NCBI GenBank assembly: GCA_963666805.2 | Contig: CAXXWR010000001.1 | Coordinates: 248,001 to 312,000 of the forward strand | DNA: 64,000 bases | DNA from: Fusibacter sp963666805 | Lineage (GTDB): Bacteria > Bacillota > Clostridia > Peptostreptococcales > Acidaminobacteraceae | Reading direction: 5' to 3' | Shown here: positions 26,837 to 35,145 of the stretch, in pieces | How positions within the stretch are numbered: position 1 is the stretch's first letter | How the letters are laid out: every line of letters begins with the position of its first letter | The notes under the pieces: model-generated | Told to the model about the DNA's origin: nothing | Databases searched by the model: none | Seen by the model: only the letters and a program-made list of their open reading frames with translations | Program-made: the position numbers and the translations under genes

Positions 26837-27844
26837 ATGAGGCGAATTAAGATGTTTTTTAATAAACACAAAGTTACCATCATGGTGATACCGAACGCAG
26901 AAAAAAGTATTAAACAATGGAAATTTAATCTCGCTATTGCATTTACTATTCTTATCACACTCATTATTATCAATCTTTCCTTATTAGTTAATACGGTTTC
27001 ATCAAATATAAAATCAGCTAATCTTAAAAACGAAAATGTGGGTTTATCGTCAGATATCATACAACAAAAAGACCGCATTCAATCACTCGAAAATATCAAT
27101 CAATCCAAGAATGAAGAAATCTCACAACTTAAAACCACCATGGAAGATTCTATTAACTATCTGGACACCCGCTTAAAAGAACTCAATCAATTAGATGGAC
27201 AAATTTCTTCCTTGCTGACACTCTTTAATGAGAATACACAGTCTGCTTTGAGCATTCCAACCAGTCGATCCTATGATAGAAATAAACTCTCTGCTATTAA
27301 TCAATCACCGTTAAACGACAATGCCTTATTGTCTGAAATGGAATATTTGGTTTCTAGCGAAGAAATCTCAAGTATTATTGAATCAAAAGGAAAATCCTAC
27401 ACCGAACTAATAGATCACCTATCTGATCAGTTGGAATATCTTTCTTGCAGACCGGACTTCGTTCCAACTGACGGTGTTTATACATCTCCTTTTGGTTTTA
27501 GAGAAGATCCCGTTTACGGCAACCAAGCTAAGCACAATGGCATTGATTTGGCTAATGCAGTAGGAACCCCTATTCATGCAGCAGGGGCTGGCATTGTAAC
27601 TTATGCCAATTATAATAAAAGTTTCGGTTACTTGATTATCATTGACCACGGTTATGGCTACAAATCTGTTTATGGGCACAATTCAGAACTTTTAGTCAAA
27701 GAAGGAGACACTGTTCAAAAAGGACAACTGATTTCAAAAATGGGTTCTACTGGAAAGAGTACAGGTTCACATCTCCATTTTGAAATTAGATATCATGATA
27801 CACCTATTAATCCATTAACCATTATCAATCTAGATGACAAATAA
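26837..27844 (+). CDS. M23-family cell-wall metallopeptidase (LytM domain)
   Basis: About 335 residues. One transmembrane helix near residues 30-52 (FTILITLIIINLSLLV), then a coiled coil (about 60-140), a linker, and a C-terminal LytM domain with zinc ligands in HNGIDLANAVG and HLHFEIR. Family members cut peptidoglycan cross-bridges or activate amidases. The bactofilin gene begins 22 bases downstream, a pairing known from other bacteria where the two shape the cell wall. The ATG at 26837 follows a G7 run used as ribosome binding site with short spacing; another ATG at 26816 is less likely. Confidence 0.92.
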   Translation: MRRIKMFFNKHKVTIMVIPNAEKSIKQWKFNLAIAFTILITLIIINLSLLVNTVSSNIKSANLKNENVGLSSDIIQQKDRIQSLENINQSKNEEISQLKTTMEDSINYLDTRLKELNQLDGQISSLLTLFNENTQSALSIPTSRSYDRNKLSAINQSPLNDNALLSEMEYLVSSEEISSIIESKGKSYTELIDHLSDQLEYLSCRPDFVPTDGVYTSPFGFREDPVYGNQAKHNGIDLANAVGTPIHAAGAGIVTYANYNKSFGYLIIIDHGYGYKSVYGHNSELLVKEGDTVQKGQLISKMGSTGKSTGSHLHFEIRYHDTPINPLTIINLDDK

Positions 27845-27866
27845 TTTTAAGCAAGGGGGACTTATT

Positions 27867-28376
27867 ATGTTTCAAAAGAAAGAGTTGGTTACTAATTATG
27901 ATCTCATTATTGGTGAAAATTCCATCATTAAAGGCGATTTAGAAAGTGAAGGTAGCATTAGAATTGACGGTAAAGTCATTGGGAACATCATCACGCTCGG
28001 TAATATTGTCATTACCGAAAATGCTTTTGTCCACGGAAATATAACCTGTCAAAACATTGATCTTCACGGTCATGCAGAAGGCAACATTAAAACACAAGGT
28101 AAAATCAGTCTTCGGCATTCTTCTCACTTAAAAGGTGATATCGAGTGTAGAAGCTTCAATACTGACGATGGTGCCTCTTACCAAGGCAATTGTGTTATCA
28201 ATCCAAATGAGTCAATCATTATAGAAGTTGATAAAATGATTCATGAGCCTAATCCTACCGATGCAATCAATAATCTTATTGATTTTAAATCTAAAATAGC
28301 ACCTGAAACTAAACCCGAAGAACCTACTACAGAAGAAGACCTTAATAGCAAACAAGAAAAACAGTCTCATTCATAA
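27867..28376 (+). CDS. Bactofilin family cytoskeletal protein
   Basis: About 169 residues. The central beta-helix is obvious from the repeating hydrophobic-glycine pattern (NSIIKGDLESEGSIRIDG, AFVHGNITCQNIDLHG, EGNIKTQGKI, HLKGDIECRSF). A charged disordered tail rich in E, P and T follows. Bactofilins polymerise without nucleotide at the membrane and recruit cell-wall enzymes. The ATG at 27867 has AAGGGGG at seven bases. Co-transcribed with the M23 peptidase. Confidence 0.93.
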   Translation: MFQKKELVTNYDLIIGENSIIKGDLESEGSIRIDGKVIGNIITLGNIVITENAFVHGNITCQNIDLHGHAEGNIKTQGKISLRHSSHLKGDIECRSFNTDDGASYQGNCVINPNESIIIEVDKMIHEPNPTDAINNLIDFKSKIAPETKPEEPTTEEDLNSKQEKQSHS

Positions 28377-28426
28377 AACTGTTTCAATTTTTAATCAATT
28401 CATTACAGAACTTTATAGCAATATAA

Positions 28427-28454
28427 AAATGGACATGCCATTGCATGTCCATTT
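28427..28454. terminator. Terminator between bactofilin and 6S RNA
   Basis: AAATGGACATGC / GCATGTCCATTT perfect stem with a CATT loop. It ends the bactofilin unit and may also stop the 6S transcript coming from the other side. Confidence 0.85.
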
Positions 28455-28519
28455 ATTTTCTGTAAGATTATCATATCATAGGATTTCCTAGTCTATATGA
28501 ATCATATACTTTGCTTTAA

Positions 28520-28697
28520 AATGATAAGCCCAAGATGCCGTCGCAAAGGAAATATCACACCACACCTCACCAGGTGGGTGGACTGTCTCATACTTCTGAA
28601 GTCCATTTAGAATGGCTTTTCATAGATATAAGAACACGTACTCCCTATTATTAATCAGTGGTTGAATTTACAAGGCAACCAACATCTCAGGCCTTGT
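28520..28697 (-). ncRNA. ssrS: 6S RNA
   Basis: Not a coding region. Read on the minus strand it starts near ACAAGGCCTGAGATGTTGGTTG and ends with GCGACGGCATCTTGGGCTT. GCCTGAGATG and CATCTTGGGC form a ten-base closing stem, and both ends resemble the 6S termini known from E. coli (CTCTGAGATGTTCG and GGCGGCATCTCGGAG). Inside, CCAUU/AAUGG and CCAC.CACC/GGUG.GUGG hairpins flank a large open region as expected for the RNA that mimics an open promoter and binds sigma-A RNA polymerase. A near-consensus promoter precedes it. The ends are approximate. Confidence 0.87.
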
Positions 28698-28703
28698 GTG
28701 ACT

Positions 28704-28732
28704 ATTATACTATGAATTTTAAAATATATCAA
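28704..28732 (-). promoter_or_regulatory. Promoter of 6S RNA
   Basis: TTGATA (28727-28732), 17 bases, TATAAT (28704-28709) on the minus strand. The -35 lies inside the last codons of the upstream pseudouridine synthase gene. Confidence 0.8.
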
Positions 28733-29642
28733 CCTGACTAAGTCCAGTTTCATTTAAAAGTGTGATAAAATCTTCAGGTAAATCAGCAGTCAAGCATATT
28801 GGTTCATCCGTACGTGGTGAGGCAAATTGCATCTTATAACAGTGCAAAGCTTGACGGTCAATCTTATCTGAAGCTGTTCCATACAAATGATCTCCGACAA
28901 TGGGAGCCCCTTCATGCGCTAAATGAACCCTAATTTGATGTGTTCGGCCCGTTTCAAGTTTCAGTCGAACCAATTGATACCCATTGGACTCACCCAAGAC
29001 TTCATAATGAGTCACCGATGGCAATCCATCAGGTCTTACGATCCTGTAAATACTGTCCTCGCTCTCACGTTCAATAGGATAGTTCATCGTGCCCTTCTGA
29101 TAAGGCAACTTACCTTTAACAAGTGCATAATAGATTTTATCTACAGCATTGGCCTTCATTTGTTCAGAAATAACTTGTTGCGCAAAAGCATTTTTAGCAA
29201 TCAAAACAATTCCAGATGTATCCCTGTCTAAACGATTTATAAATCGAATTTTATAGTCTTCATTATTTTCATTTTGTCGATAAGAAAGACCATTTGCCAA
29301 AGTTCCCTGTGGGTGTCCTTTCGTCGGATGAACAACCAAAAAAGGGGGCTTGTTGACACCTATAATATCTTCATCTTCAAAAATAACTTTAAAATCAAGG
29401 GCATTGGCTTCAAAGGTATTGGGCAGATGTTCGATTTCAATAGCAATCTCATCACCAGGATCTACAATGGCATTAACGGATACCTTATAGCCGTTGAGCT
29501 TAATCGTTTTCTGTCGCTTTCCAGCCCGAATCAAACGGCTTGAAAGTTTCATGCGCGTTGCCATGACATCAATAACCTTAAGTCCTGTATCTTCTTTTTC
29601 CACTTGATAAATGAGGCAATGCTGATCATGATTGATAAACAT
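28719..29642 (-). CDS. RluA/RluD-family rRNA pseudouridine synthase
   Basis: About 307 residues. A short S4-like N-terminal region (LSSRLIRAGKRQKTIKLNG) precedes the catalytic domain with the RLDRDTSG motif, whose first Asp is catalytic, then YYALVKG and ETGRTHQIRVHLAH. These enzymes isomerise uridines in 23S rRNA or tRNA. The ATG at 29642 has TTGGAG at about ten bases and leaves a 19-base gap to the upstream gene; a longer frame starting at 29690 would overlap that gene and is not favoured. Which uridine is modified cannot be told. Confidence 0.92.
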   Translation of the reverse strand: MFINHDQHCLIYQVEKEDTGLKVIDVMATRMKLSSRLIRAGKRQKTIKLNGYKVSVNAIVDPGDEIAIEIEHLPNTFEANALDFKVIFEDEDIIGVNKPPFLVVHPTKGHPQGTLANGLSYRQNENNEDYKIRFINRLDRDTSGIVLIAKNAFAQQVISEQMKANAVDKIYYALVKGKLPYQKGTMNYPIERESEDSIYRIVRPDGLPSVTHYEVLGESNGYQLVRLKLETGRTHQIRVHLAHEGAPIVGDHLYGTASDKIDRQALHCYKMQFASPRTDEPICLTADLPEDFITLLNETGLSQVDIF

Positions 29643-29661
29643 GTTGTCTTTTCTCCAATCC

Positions 29662-30246
29662 TTAATATTGATAACGCAGGAGCAATACACTCTTGGTTTG
29701 TATTTCTCTTATAATAATGTAATGTCTAAATTTGCTTTCTGCTATTTTACGGATTTCACTCTCATCATGGTTGCCTAAAAATTCAATAATATCGACATTT
29801 ACTTTTTTCCACCCACAACGGATTAACTGAGCCAATTGTTCCTTTTTCAAAAGCTCCAATGGTAGAGAACCGTAAACATTTCCATAAATAATTTCATGAT
29901 CTTGCCAAAACGCATTATGTGCATCAATACCACCGGATTCTACCAATTCCTCAGATCTCTCTTTAGCAAAATATTCAATCTCATTACCTTCATAGATATT
30001 GACAAAATGCATGGGTTTATAAAGAAACTCAAGCGTATTAATCGTTTGAAACATTTGAGGTTTAGCTTTGGGCTGTATTACAATATTGGTATCGTCAAAA
30101 TGACTTGACCAGTAATCATTTTTAATCTGAGTCGCAATATTCTTAATCAGTCTTACATACATATCAACATCTTCTGTTTCTTGATTTTCAACTGCTTCAT
30201 CAAGACGACTGACAGCTTCTTTTAAATCATCAATTCTATAATTCAT
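29662..30246 (-). CDS. Uncharacterised protein between ltaE and the pseudouridine synthase
   Basis: 194 residues, soluble, no signal peptide or membrane helix. I do not recognise a family. The N-terminal 50 residues are a predicted helical, acidic stretch (DEAVENQETEDVDMYVRLI), the middle contains LEFLYKPMHFVNIYEGNE and GNVYGSLPLELLKKEQL, and the C-terminus is basic and beta-like. A good AGGAGA precedes the ATG. It lies 16 bases after ltaE and 19 before the pseudouridine synthase gene, so it is probably in an operon with both. Codon use looks like its neighbours. Confidence 0.8.
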   Translation of the reverse strand: MNYRIDDLKEAVSRLDEAVENQETEDVDMYVRLIKNIATQIKNDYWSSHFDDTNIVIQPKAKPQMFQTINTLEFLYKPMHFVNIYEGNEIEYFAKERSEELVESGGIDAHNAFWQDHEIIYGNVYGSLPLELLKKEQLAQLIRCGWKKVNVDIIEFLGNHDESEIRKIAESKFRHYIIIREIQTKSVLLLRYQY

Positions 30247-30262
30247 TATTATCTCCTGTTAT

Positions 30263-31285
30263 TTAAATTAATGTTTTAATTTGTCTTACCAGTTTATCAA
30301 CAGCCTCTTTAGGTGTCCAGTAGTGGGTTACAAACCGATATTCACCATTTTCGGGACCATTAATCTTAATTCCATTTTGATACAAAGCCTCAACAAAAGC
30401 ACTATCAGACAAATCCATTTTAATCTTACAAAAAACCATATTAATATCTAAACGATTATCTTCCACTTCAATTTGATCTATTTCAGATAATTTCTCTGCT
30501 AAATATTTTGCGTTGTCATGATCTGTTTTCAAATATTGAGGCATTTCTTGTAAGGCAACCAAGCCTGCTGCAGCAACAATGCCCACTTGTCTTAATCCCC
30601 CACCCATTAACTTTCTCTTTTTACGGGCTTTTTCAATAAATGCTTTTGACCCCACCAACATCGACCCCATTGGTGCACACAATCCCTTCGACAAGCAAAA
30701 CATGATTGAATCTGCATATGCAGCTATTTCTTTAACATCAACTTCTAAGGTCAAAGCAGCGTTAAATAATCTAGCACCATCTAAATGAACTGGAATATGA
30801 TGTTTCTGTGCACAAGTATAAACTTGCTTCATATTCGCGATTGAAACAACAGAGCCATTAGAATGAGCGTTTTCCATACAGATAAGTCCCGTCTCTGGAA
30901 AATGAATATCGTCTGTTCTAATCATAGATTCCAGTGTTTTCATAGGCATCGTTCCATTATCAGTTGTCACTTGACGTAACTGAACACCTGCAATTACAGA
31001 CGCTGCTCCCACCTCATGCATCATGATATGACAATCATGACCCAAAAGCACTTCGCTGCCTCTTCTCGCATGTGTAAACAAGGCTAATTGATTACCAAAA
31101 GTCCCACTTGGCACAAAGAGAGCGGCTTCCTTACCCAAACAATTTGCAGCTTCTTTTTCGAGCTGAATAACTGTTGGATCATCTCCATACACATCATCTC
31201 CCACTAGGGCATTTGTCATTTTATTTCTCATTAATTCTGTAGGTTCTGTAACCGTATCACTTCTAAAATCAAAATATTTATTCAT
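30263..31285 (-). CDS. ltaE: Low-specificity L-threonine aldolase
   Basis: 340 residues, PLP-dependent fold type I. Visible family features: FRSDTVTEPT at the start, VGDDVYGDDPTV, CMENAHSNGS, PVHLDGARLFNAA (PLP-binding Asp) and the Schiff-base lysine in MFCLSKGLCAPMGS. It splits L-threonine to glycine and acetaldehyde. A separate threonine dehydrogenase lies about 10 kb away, so the window has two routes from threonine to glycine. Confidence 0.95.
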   Translation of the reverse strand: MNKYFDFRSDTVTEPTELMRNKMTNALVGDDVYGDDPTVIQLEKEAANCLGKEAALFVPSGTFGNQLALFTHARRGSEVLLGHDCHIMMHEVGAASVIAGVQLRQVTTDNGTMPMKTLESMIRTDDIHFPETGLICMENAHSNGSVVSIANMKQVYTCAQKHHIPVHLDGARLFNAALTLEVDVKEIAAYADSIMFCLSKGLCAPMGSMLVGSKAFIEKARKKRKLMGGGLRQVGIVAAAGLVALQEMPQYLKTDHDNAKYLAEKLSEIDQIEVEDNRLDINMVFCKIKMDLSDSAFVEALYQNGIKINGPENGEYRFVTHYWTPKEAVDKLVRQIKTLI

Positions 31286-31473
31286 AAACTCACCCTCTTC
31301 ATCTCTTATTCATTATTTAACACGAACCATTATTATCTTCAATTATTATACCATAGCTGACATAGATACTGAATCCTAAGCCTTAATCTCTCTGCAAAAG
31401 TTTTCTATTCTTGCCCCTTAGCAGTTAATTAACGAATATTACGCCCTCATTTATATTGTATTAGTTTACATAC

Positions 31474-31525
31474 ACAGACATAGTAAACGACAGTTTTACA
31501 CACTATACTGTCGAATCTGTTTTTT
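31474..31525 (+). terminator. Terminator-like hairpin with alternative pairings upstream of the glutamine synthetase
   Basis: ACAGA and CGACAG pair with CTGTCG and TCTGT, followed by TTTTTT. A competing small hairpin GTAAA / TTTAC would place CGACAG in its loop. Whether it ends an upstream transcript or acts as an attenuator is unclear. Confidence 0.4.
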
Positions 31526-31642
31526 GACAATCTACATAAAACACGAACATTCGGATGTATACATAATTATATCATTTTGTTAACAGTTTCTTAGAACGTT
31601 AATTTTACAGCATTTTCAAACCATTTTTCCAACAAATTAATC

Positions 31643-31670
31643 TTTACATTTTTAGATTATATGCTATAAT
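31643..31670 (+). promoter_or_regulatory. Promoter of the glutamine synthetase gene
   Basis: TTTACA, 16 bases, TATAAT, ending 47 bases before the ATG. Confidence 0.7.
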
Positions 31671-31717
31671 AATTCATAATATCGAGAGTATATCATAATT
31701 TGATTTAGGAGGGTAAT

Positions 31718-33628
31718 ATGACAAAGCCGTTATATGTTATTAAACCAGAAGAAAAAGAACCAAAAAAATTAAAAGCACTTTTAGAATCTCATCCTGAGAT
31801 TAAATTTGTCTCATTATTAGCAGTTGATTTCGGTAACAACCATACCGATGAGAAAGTCCCAGTTTCTCAAATGCTTGATGATGTGGCAGGCTTTTTAGAA
31901 AACGGTATTCAAACAGATGGTTCATCAGTTTATTTACCTGAAATTGCAGAAATTAACAATGCAAAAGTTGACCTCATCCCTGATATGGAAGCCAATTGGG
32001 TAATTGATTACAATCTTTGTAATATTGATGAAGAAGGCAACAAAGTAGGAACATTATTAATTCCTGCCTTTTTAATACACGATAATAAAGAAGTTTGTTC
32101 TAGAAGCGTTTTAAAAAATGCTGTTGCTAATTTCAAAAATGAAATTATTGCATTGTTTAAATCAGATGCTTCTCTTCTTGAAGAATTTAAAGAAGTTAAA
32201 AGTGCTGATGATATCGAAGATGTTATTTTGACAAGCGCAACAGAATTAGAATTCTGGGTTAAAACACCTGAATCTAAAACTGACATCGAAAAATTGTCCG
32301 CTTCACAAAACTTAAAAGAACAATATTGGAAAAGAACCTACGGTCAAGTTAGAACTGCTCTCGAACAGTCATTAGAAGCTCTTGAAGTTTATGGATACGA
32401 ACCTGAAATGGGTCATAAAGAAGTTGGTGGTGTTGCATCAAAACTTGCTGGCACTAATATTCATACTCATGTTATGGAACAACTTGAAATCGACTGGAAA
32501 TATGATAAAACACTTTTAGCAGCAGATAAAGAATTATTAGCTAAAAATATTATCACTGATGTATTTGAAGCAAATGGCCTATCAGTTACTTTCCAAGCAA
32601 AACCACTTGAAGGCGTTGCTGGTAGCGGCGAACATCATCATATTGGTGCTGCATTATTACTAAAAGATGGCACACGCGTTAACTTATTTACACCAGAAAA
32701 AATAGATGAATTCTTCATGAGCCGAATTGGTTACGGTGTTCTTATGGGTGTCCTTAAAAACTATGAAGTTATTAATCCATTTGTTTCTTCTACAACTGAC
32801 AGTTTAAACCGTTTAAAACCTGGTTTCGAAGCACCTGTTTGTATCGTTTCTTCACTGGGTCACAGTCCTGCTGTTCCTTCAAGAAACAGAACAGTCCTTA
32901 TCGGTTTAGTAAGAGATATTAATAATAAATATGCAACACGTTTTGAATTGCGTGCACCTAATCCAAACTCAAACACTTATCTTTTATTAGCTGCAGTTTG
33001 CCAATCAGGATTAGATGGTATCAAAGCGACTCTTGAATCAAAATTAGATTTAGCTAAAATCGAAAAATCTTTCTCAAAAGAAGCTGGCGAATATCACTTC
33101 TACTTGGAAAGTGATCGCGTTTACAGAAGCGAAGAAGATGTATTTGAAGACTTCAGCCAAGAAGAAAGAGATCAATTATTTAGTATTCCTCCAAAAACAG
33201 TTTACGAAAACATCATTGCTTTTGATCAATTTGAAGATAAAACCCAATTACTCGTTGCAAACGATGTATTTACACCACAAATTCTTTCTTGTTACAAATC
33301 TTCTATCATTTCAGAATGGTCTATAGAGCTTAAAGAAAGAATTATCCCTACAAATATCAATACCATCAGAAGACTTAGAAAACTTCATGGTAATGAAACA
33401 ATCTCAGATTTAGATGTTGTAAACTGGGAAAAAATTTCATCTGCTAAAGTTGAATTAATGAAAGACTCATTAGCTAAAAAATCACTCTTTACTCAAATTC
33501 GTGAAGCTTTAGACTCAGGCGATTACGCTACTGCATCTAATTTACAAGTTATTATGAATGATAAAATGAGCGACCTTACTAAAATGTATTTAGATTACAA
33601 ACGCAATCTTGTTGTATTAGAAGGTTAA
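31718..33628 (+). CDS. glnA: Glutamine synthetase family protein, long form
   Basis: 636 residues, longer than ordinary type I enzymes (about 445-470) and shorter than most type III enzymes. Recognisable catalytic pieces are SATELEFWV (first Glu of the metal site), EMGHKEVGGVASK, GSGEHHHIGAALLL in place of the usual GSGMHxH block, and FELRAPNPNSNTYLLLAAVCQSG near the end of the barrel. About 150 extra C-terminal residues are mostly helical. It should make glutamine from glutamate, ammonia and ATP, but the substitutions in conserved blocks leave room for a related ligase. The type III signature was not seen. AGGAGGGT precedes the ATG and a strong terminator follows; it is monocistronic. Confidence 0.85.
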   Translation: MTKPLYVIKPEEKEPKKLKALLESHPEIKFVSLLAVDFGNNHTDEKVPVSQMLDDVAGFLENGIQTDGSSVYLPEIAEINNAKVDLIPDMEANWVIDYNLCNIDEEGNKVGTLLIPAFLIHDNKEVCSRSVLKNAVANFKNEIIALFKSDASLLEEFKEVKSADDIEDVILTSATELEFWVKTPESKTDIEKLSASQNLKEQYWKRTYGQVRTALEQSLEALEVYGYEPEMGHKEVGGVASKLAGTNIHTHVMEQLEIDWKYDKTLLAADKELLAKNIITDVFEANGLSVTFQAKPLEGVAGSGEHHHIGAALLLKDGTRVNLFTPEKIDEFFMSRIGYGVLMGVLKNYEVINPFVSSTTDSLNRLKPGFEAPVCIVSSLGHSPAVPSRNRTVLIGLVRDINNKYATRFELRAPNPNSNTYLLLAAVCQSGLDGIKATLESKLDLAKIEKSFSKEAGEYHFYLESDRVYRSEEDVFEDFSQEERDQLFSIPPKTVYENIIAFDQFEDKTQLLVANDVFTPQILSCYKSSIISEWSIELKERIIPTNINTIRRLRKLHGNETISDLDVVNWEKISSAKVELMKDSLAKKSLFTQIREALDSGDYATASNLQVIMNDKMSDLTKMYLDYKRNLVVLEG

Positions 33629-33681
33629 TCTTTCATCACAACCATTTGAAATAAACTAAAAGCCTTTAATTAATAAAGATC

Positions 33682-33723
33682 AAAAGCCTCCCCTCTTTCT
33701 ATGAATTGAGAGGAGGCTTTTTC
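33682..33723 (+). terminator. Terminator of the glutamine synthetase gene
   Basis: AAAAGCCTCC.CTCT / GAGAGGAGGCTTTT long stem followed by T run. Confidence 0.92.
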
Positions 33724-33760
33724 ACATTAAACTGAAAGTTACCTCGAATAATATTGAAAG

Positions 33761-33798
33761 TATCTTAATATAATAAAAGCATCTTAATACAACAAAAG
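33761..33798. repeat. Two tandem 19-base degenerate direct repeats
   Basis: TATCTTAATATAATAAAAG and CATCTTAATACAACAAAAG lie end to end and differ at four positions or fewer. No function is apparent; they sit between two terminators. Confidence 0.6.
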
Positions 33799-33839
33799 AG
33801 ACAAAGGAGAAAACATTTGAGTTTATCCTTGTCTCTTTT
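33794..33839 (-). terminator. Terminator of the serC-serA-DUF1015 operon
   Basis: AAAAGAGACAA / TTGTCTCTTTT stem with a 24-base loop region that extends the pairing by GGA/TCC. Confidence 0.75.
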
Positions 33840-33880
33840 AATTTAATGCATCATTTTTAATAAATTATTTCAGTTTTCCA

Positions 33881-35128
33881 CTAAAACAAGCGATGTACAA
33901 ACAAACCACTTCTTAATTTAGGTTCAAACCAAGTTGATTTTGGAGGCATAACCTCACCTGCATTTGCAATGCTGATAAGATCATCCATTGTTGTTGGGTA
34001 CATAGAAAATGCGACAGCAGCACCCTTTTCAACTTTTTCTTCTAGTGCTTTTAAACCACGAATTCCACCAATAAAATCAATTCTATTATCAGTTCGAGGG
34101 TCTTCAATCCCCAAAATAGGTCCCAAAAGATTTTCTTGAAGAATAGAAACATCTAATCTGCCGACAGGATCATTTATATCATAAATGCCCTTTTTAGCCT
34201 CAATTCGATACCATGCATCACCAAGATACATACCAAATGTAGCTCTTTCCATCGGTTTATAAGGGACTGTAGCATCAAGTTTTTCTACAATAAACTTATC
34301 ACCAATCGCTGATAAGAAAGCCTCTTCTGTTAAGCCATTGAGATCTTTCACTACGCGATTGTAATCCATTATAAAGAGATCTTCATCAGGAAAAATAACC
34401 GACATGAAATAATTGAACTCTTCTGAACCATCATAGTCTGGATGTTCTTCTCTACGTTTCAAACCCACTTTCACAGAAGAAGCACTTCGATGATGTCCAT
34501 CTGCTATATAAAGGTAATCCACTTTATCAAATAGATTTTGAATTTGAGATACGAGTTTTTCATCATCTAATTTCCAGACAATATGAGTAATTTCATCTTC
34601 ACTTGTAAAGTTGTAAAGCGGCATATGGAATTTAATCCAATCATTTATAATTGTATTTATGGCATCATTTTTACGATAGGTTAAAAAGATAGGTGCTGTA
34701 TTGGCATCACAATAATCAAAGTTATTAATACGATCTTGTTCTTTAGCCGGACGTGTAAATTCATGTTTTTTTATCGTATTATTCAAATATTCATCAATTG
34801 ATGTACAGCCAACAAGTCCTGTTTGCACCCTACCATTCATGATTTGTCTATAAATATAAAAAATAGGTTGTGATTCTGTTTCTAAAATACCCTTTCCAAT
34901 CATTTCATCCAAATTTTTACGTGCTGTTTGATAAACTGTTTCACAATATGGATCTAACTCATCTGGACAATCAATTTCTGACCTAACAACATGTAAAAAC
35001 GAATATGGATTCCCCTCAGCCATTGCCTTCGCTTCTTCTCTATTCATAACATCATAAGGTAAAGATGCTACTTGATTCACCAAATCTTTTTTAGGTGAAA
35101 TGCCTTTAAATGGTTTTACTAACGCCAA
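33881..35128 (-). CDS. DUF1015 family protein linked to serine synthesis
   Basis: 415 residues, cytoplasmic. Family marks: VKPFKGISP at the N-terminus, SLPYDVMNREEA, PIFYIYRQIMNG and the YIADGHHRSAS motif about the middle. DGHHR recalls the GxxR-type motif of the ParB/sulfiredoxin fold, the superfamily that also contains the archaeal free-serine kinase SerK. The gene follows serA by 17 bases in a serC-serA-DUF1015 operon; no serB phosphatase is present in the window. A role in phosphoserine metabolism is plausible but unproven. The start carries GGGGAGG. Confidence 0.88.
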   Translation of the reverse strand: MALVKPFKGISPKKDLVNQVASLPYDVMNREEAKAMAEGNPYSFLHVVRSEIDCPDELDPYCETVYQTARKNLDEMIGKGILETESQPIFYIYRQIMNGRVQTGLVGCTSIDEYLNNTIKKHEFTRPAKEQDRINNFDYCDANTAPIFLTYRKNDAINTIINDWIKFHMPLYNFTSEDEITHIVWKLDDEKLVSQIQNLFDKVDYLYIADGHHRSASSVKVGLKRREEHPDYDGSEEFNYFMSVIFPDEDLFIMDYNRVVKDLNGLTEEAFLSAIGDKFIVEKLDATVPYKPMERATFGMYLGDAWYRIEAKKGIYDINDPVGRLDVSILQENLLGPILGIEDPRTDNRIDFIGGIRGLKALEEKVEKGAAVAFSMYPTTMDDLISIANAGEVMPPKSTWFEPKLRSGLFVHRLF

Positions 35129-35145
35129 AATCTTACCTCCCCAGT

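Larger units (their letters stand above)
31286..31717. other. 432-base divergent intergenic region between ltaE and the glutamine synthetase
   Basis: No open frame or tRNA seen. It holds a hairpin with a T run at 31474-31525 and a sigma-A promoter at 31643-31670 reading towards the glutamine synthetase. I looked for TnrA/GlnR boxes (TGTNAN7TNACA) and found none that match fully. Confidence 0.6.

Noticed and set aside
26797..27078. Minus-strand frame facing the M23 peptidase
   Set aside because: It covers the promoter and N-terminus of the M23 gene, whose domain structure is unambiguous.
31718..33628. Type III glutamine synthetase
   Set aside because: Length suggested it, but the type III signature block is absent and the segments resemble a type I-like core with an extra C-terminal part.
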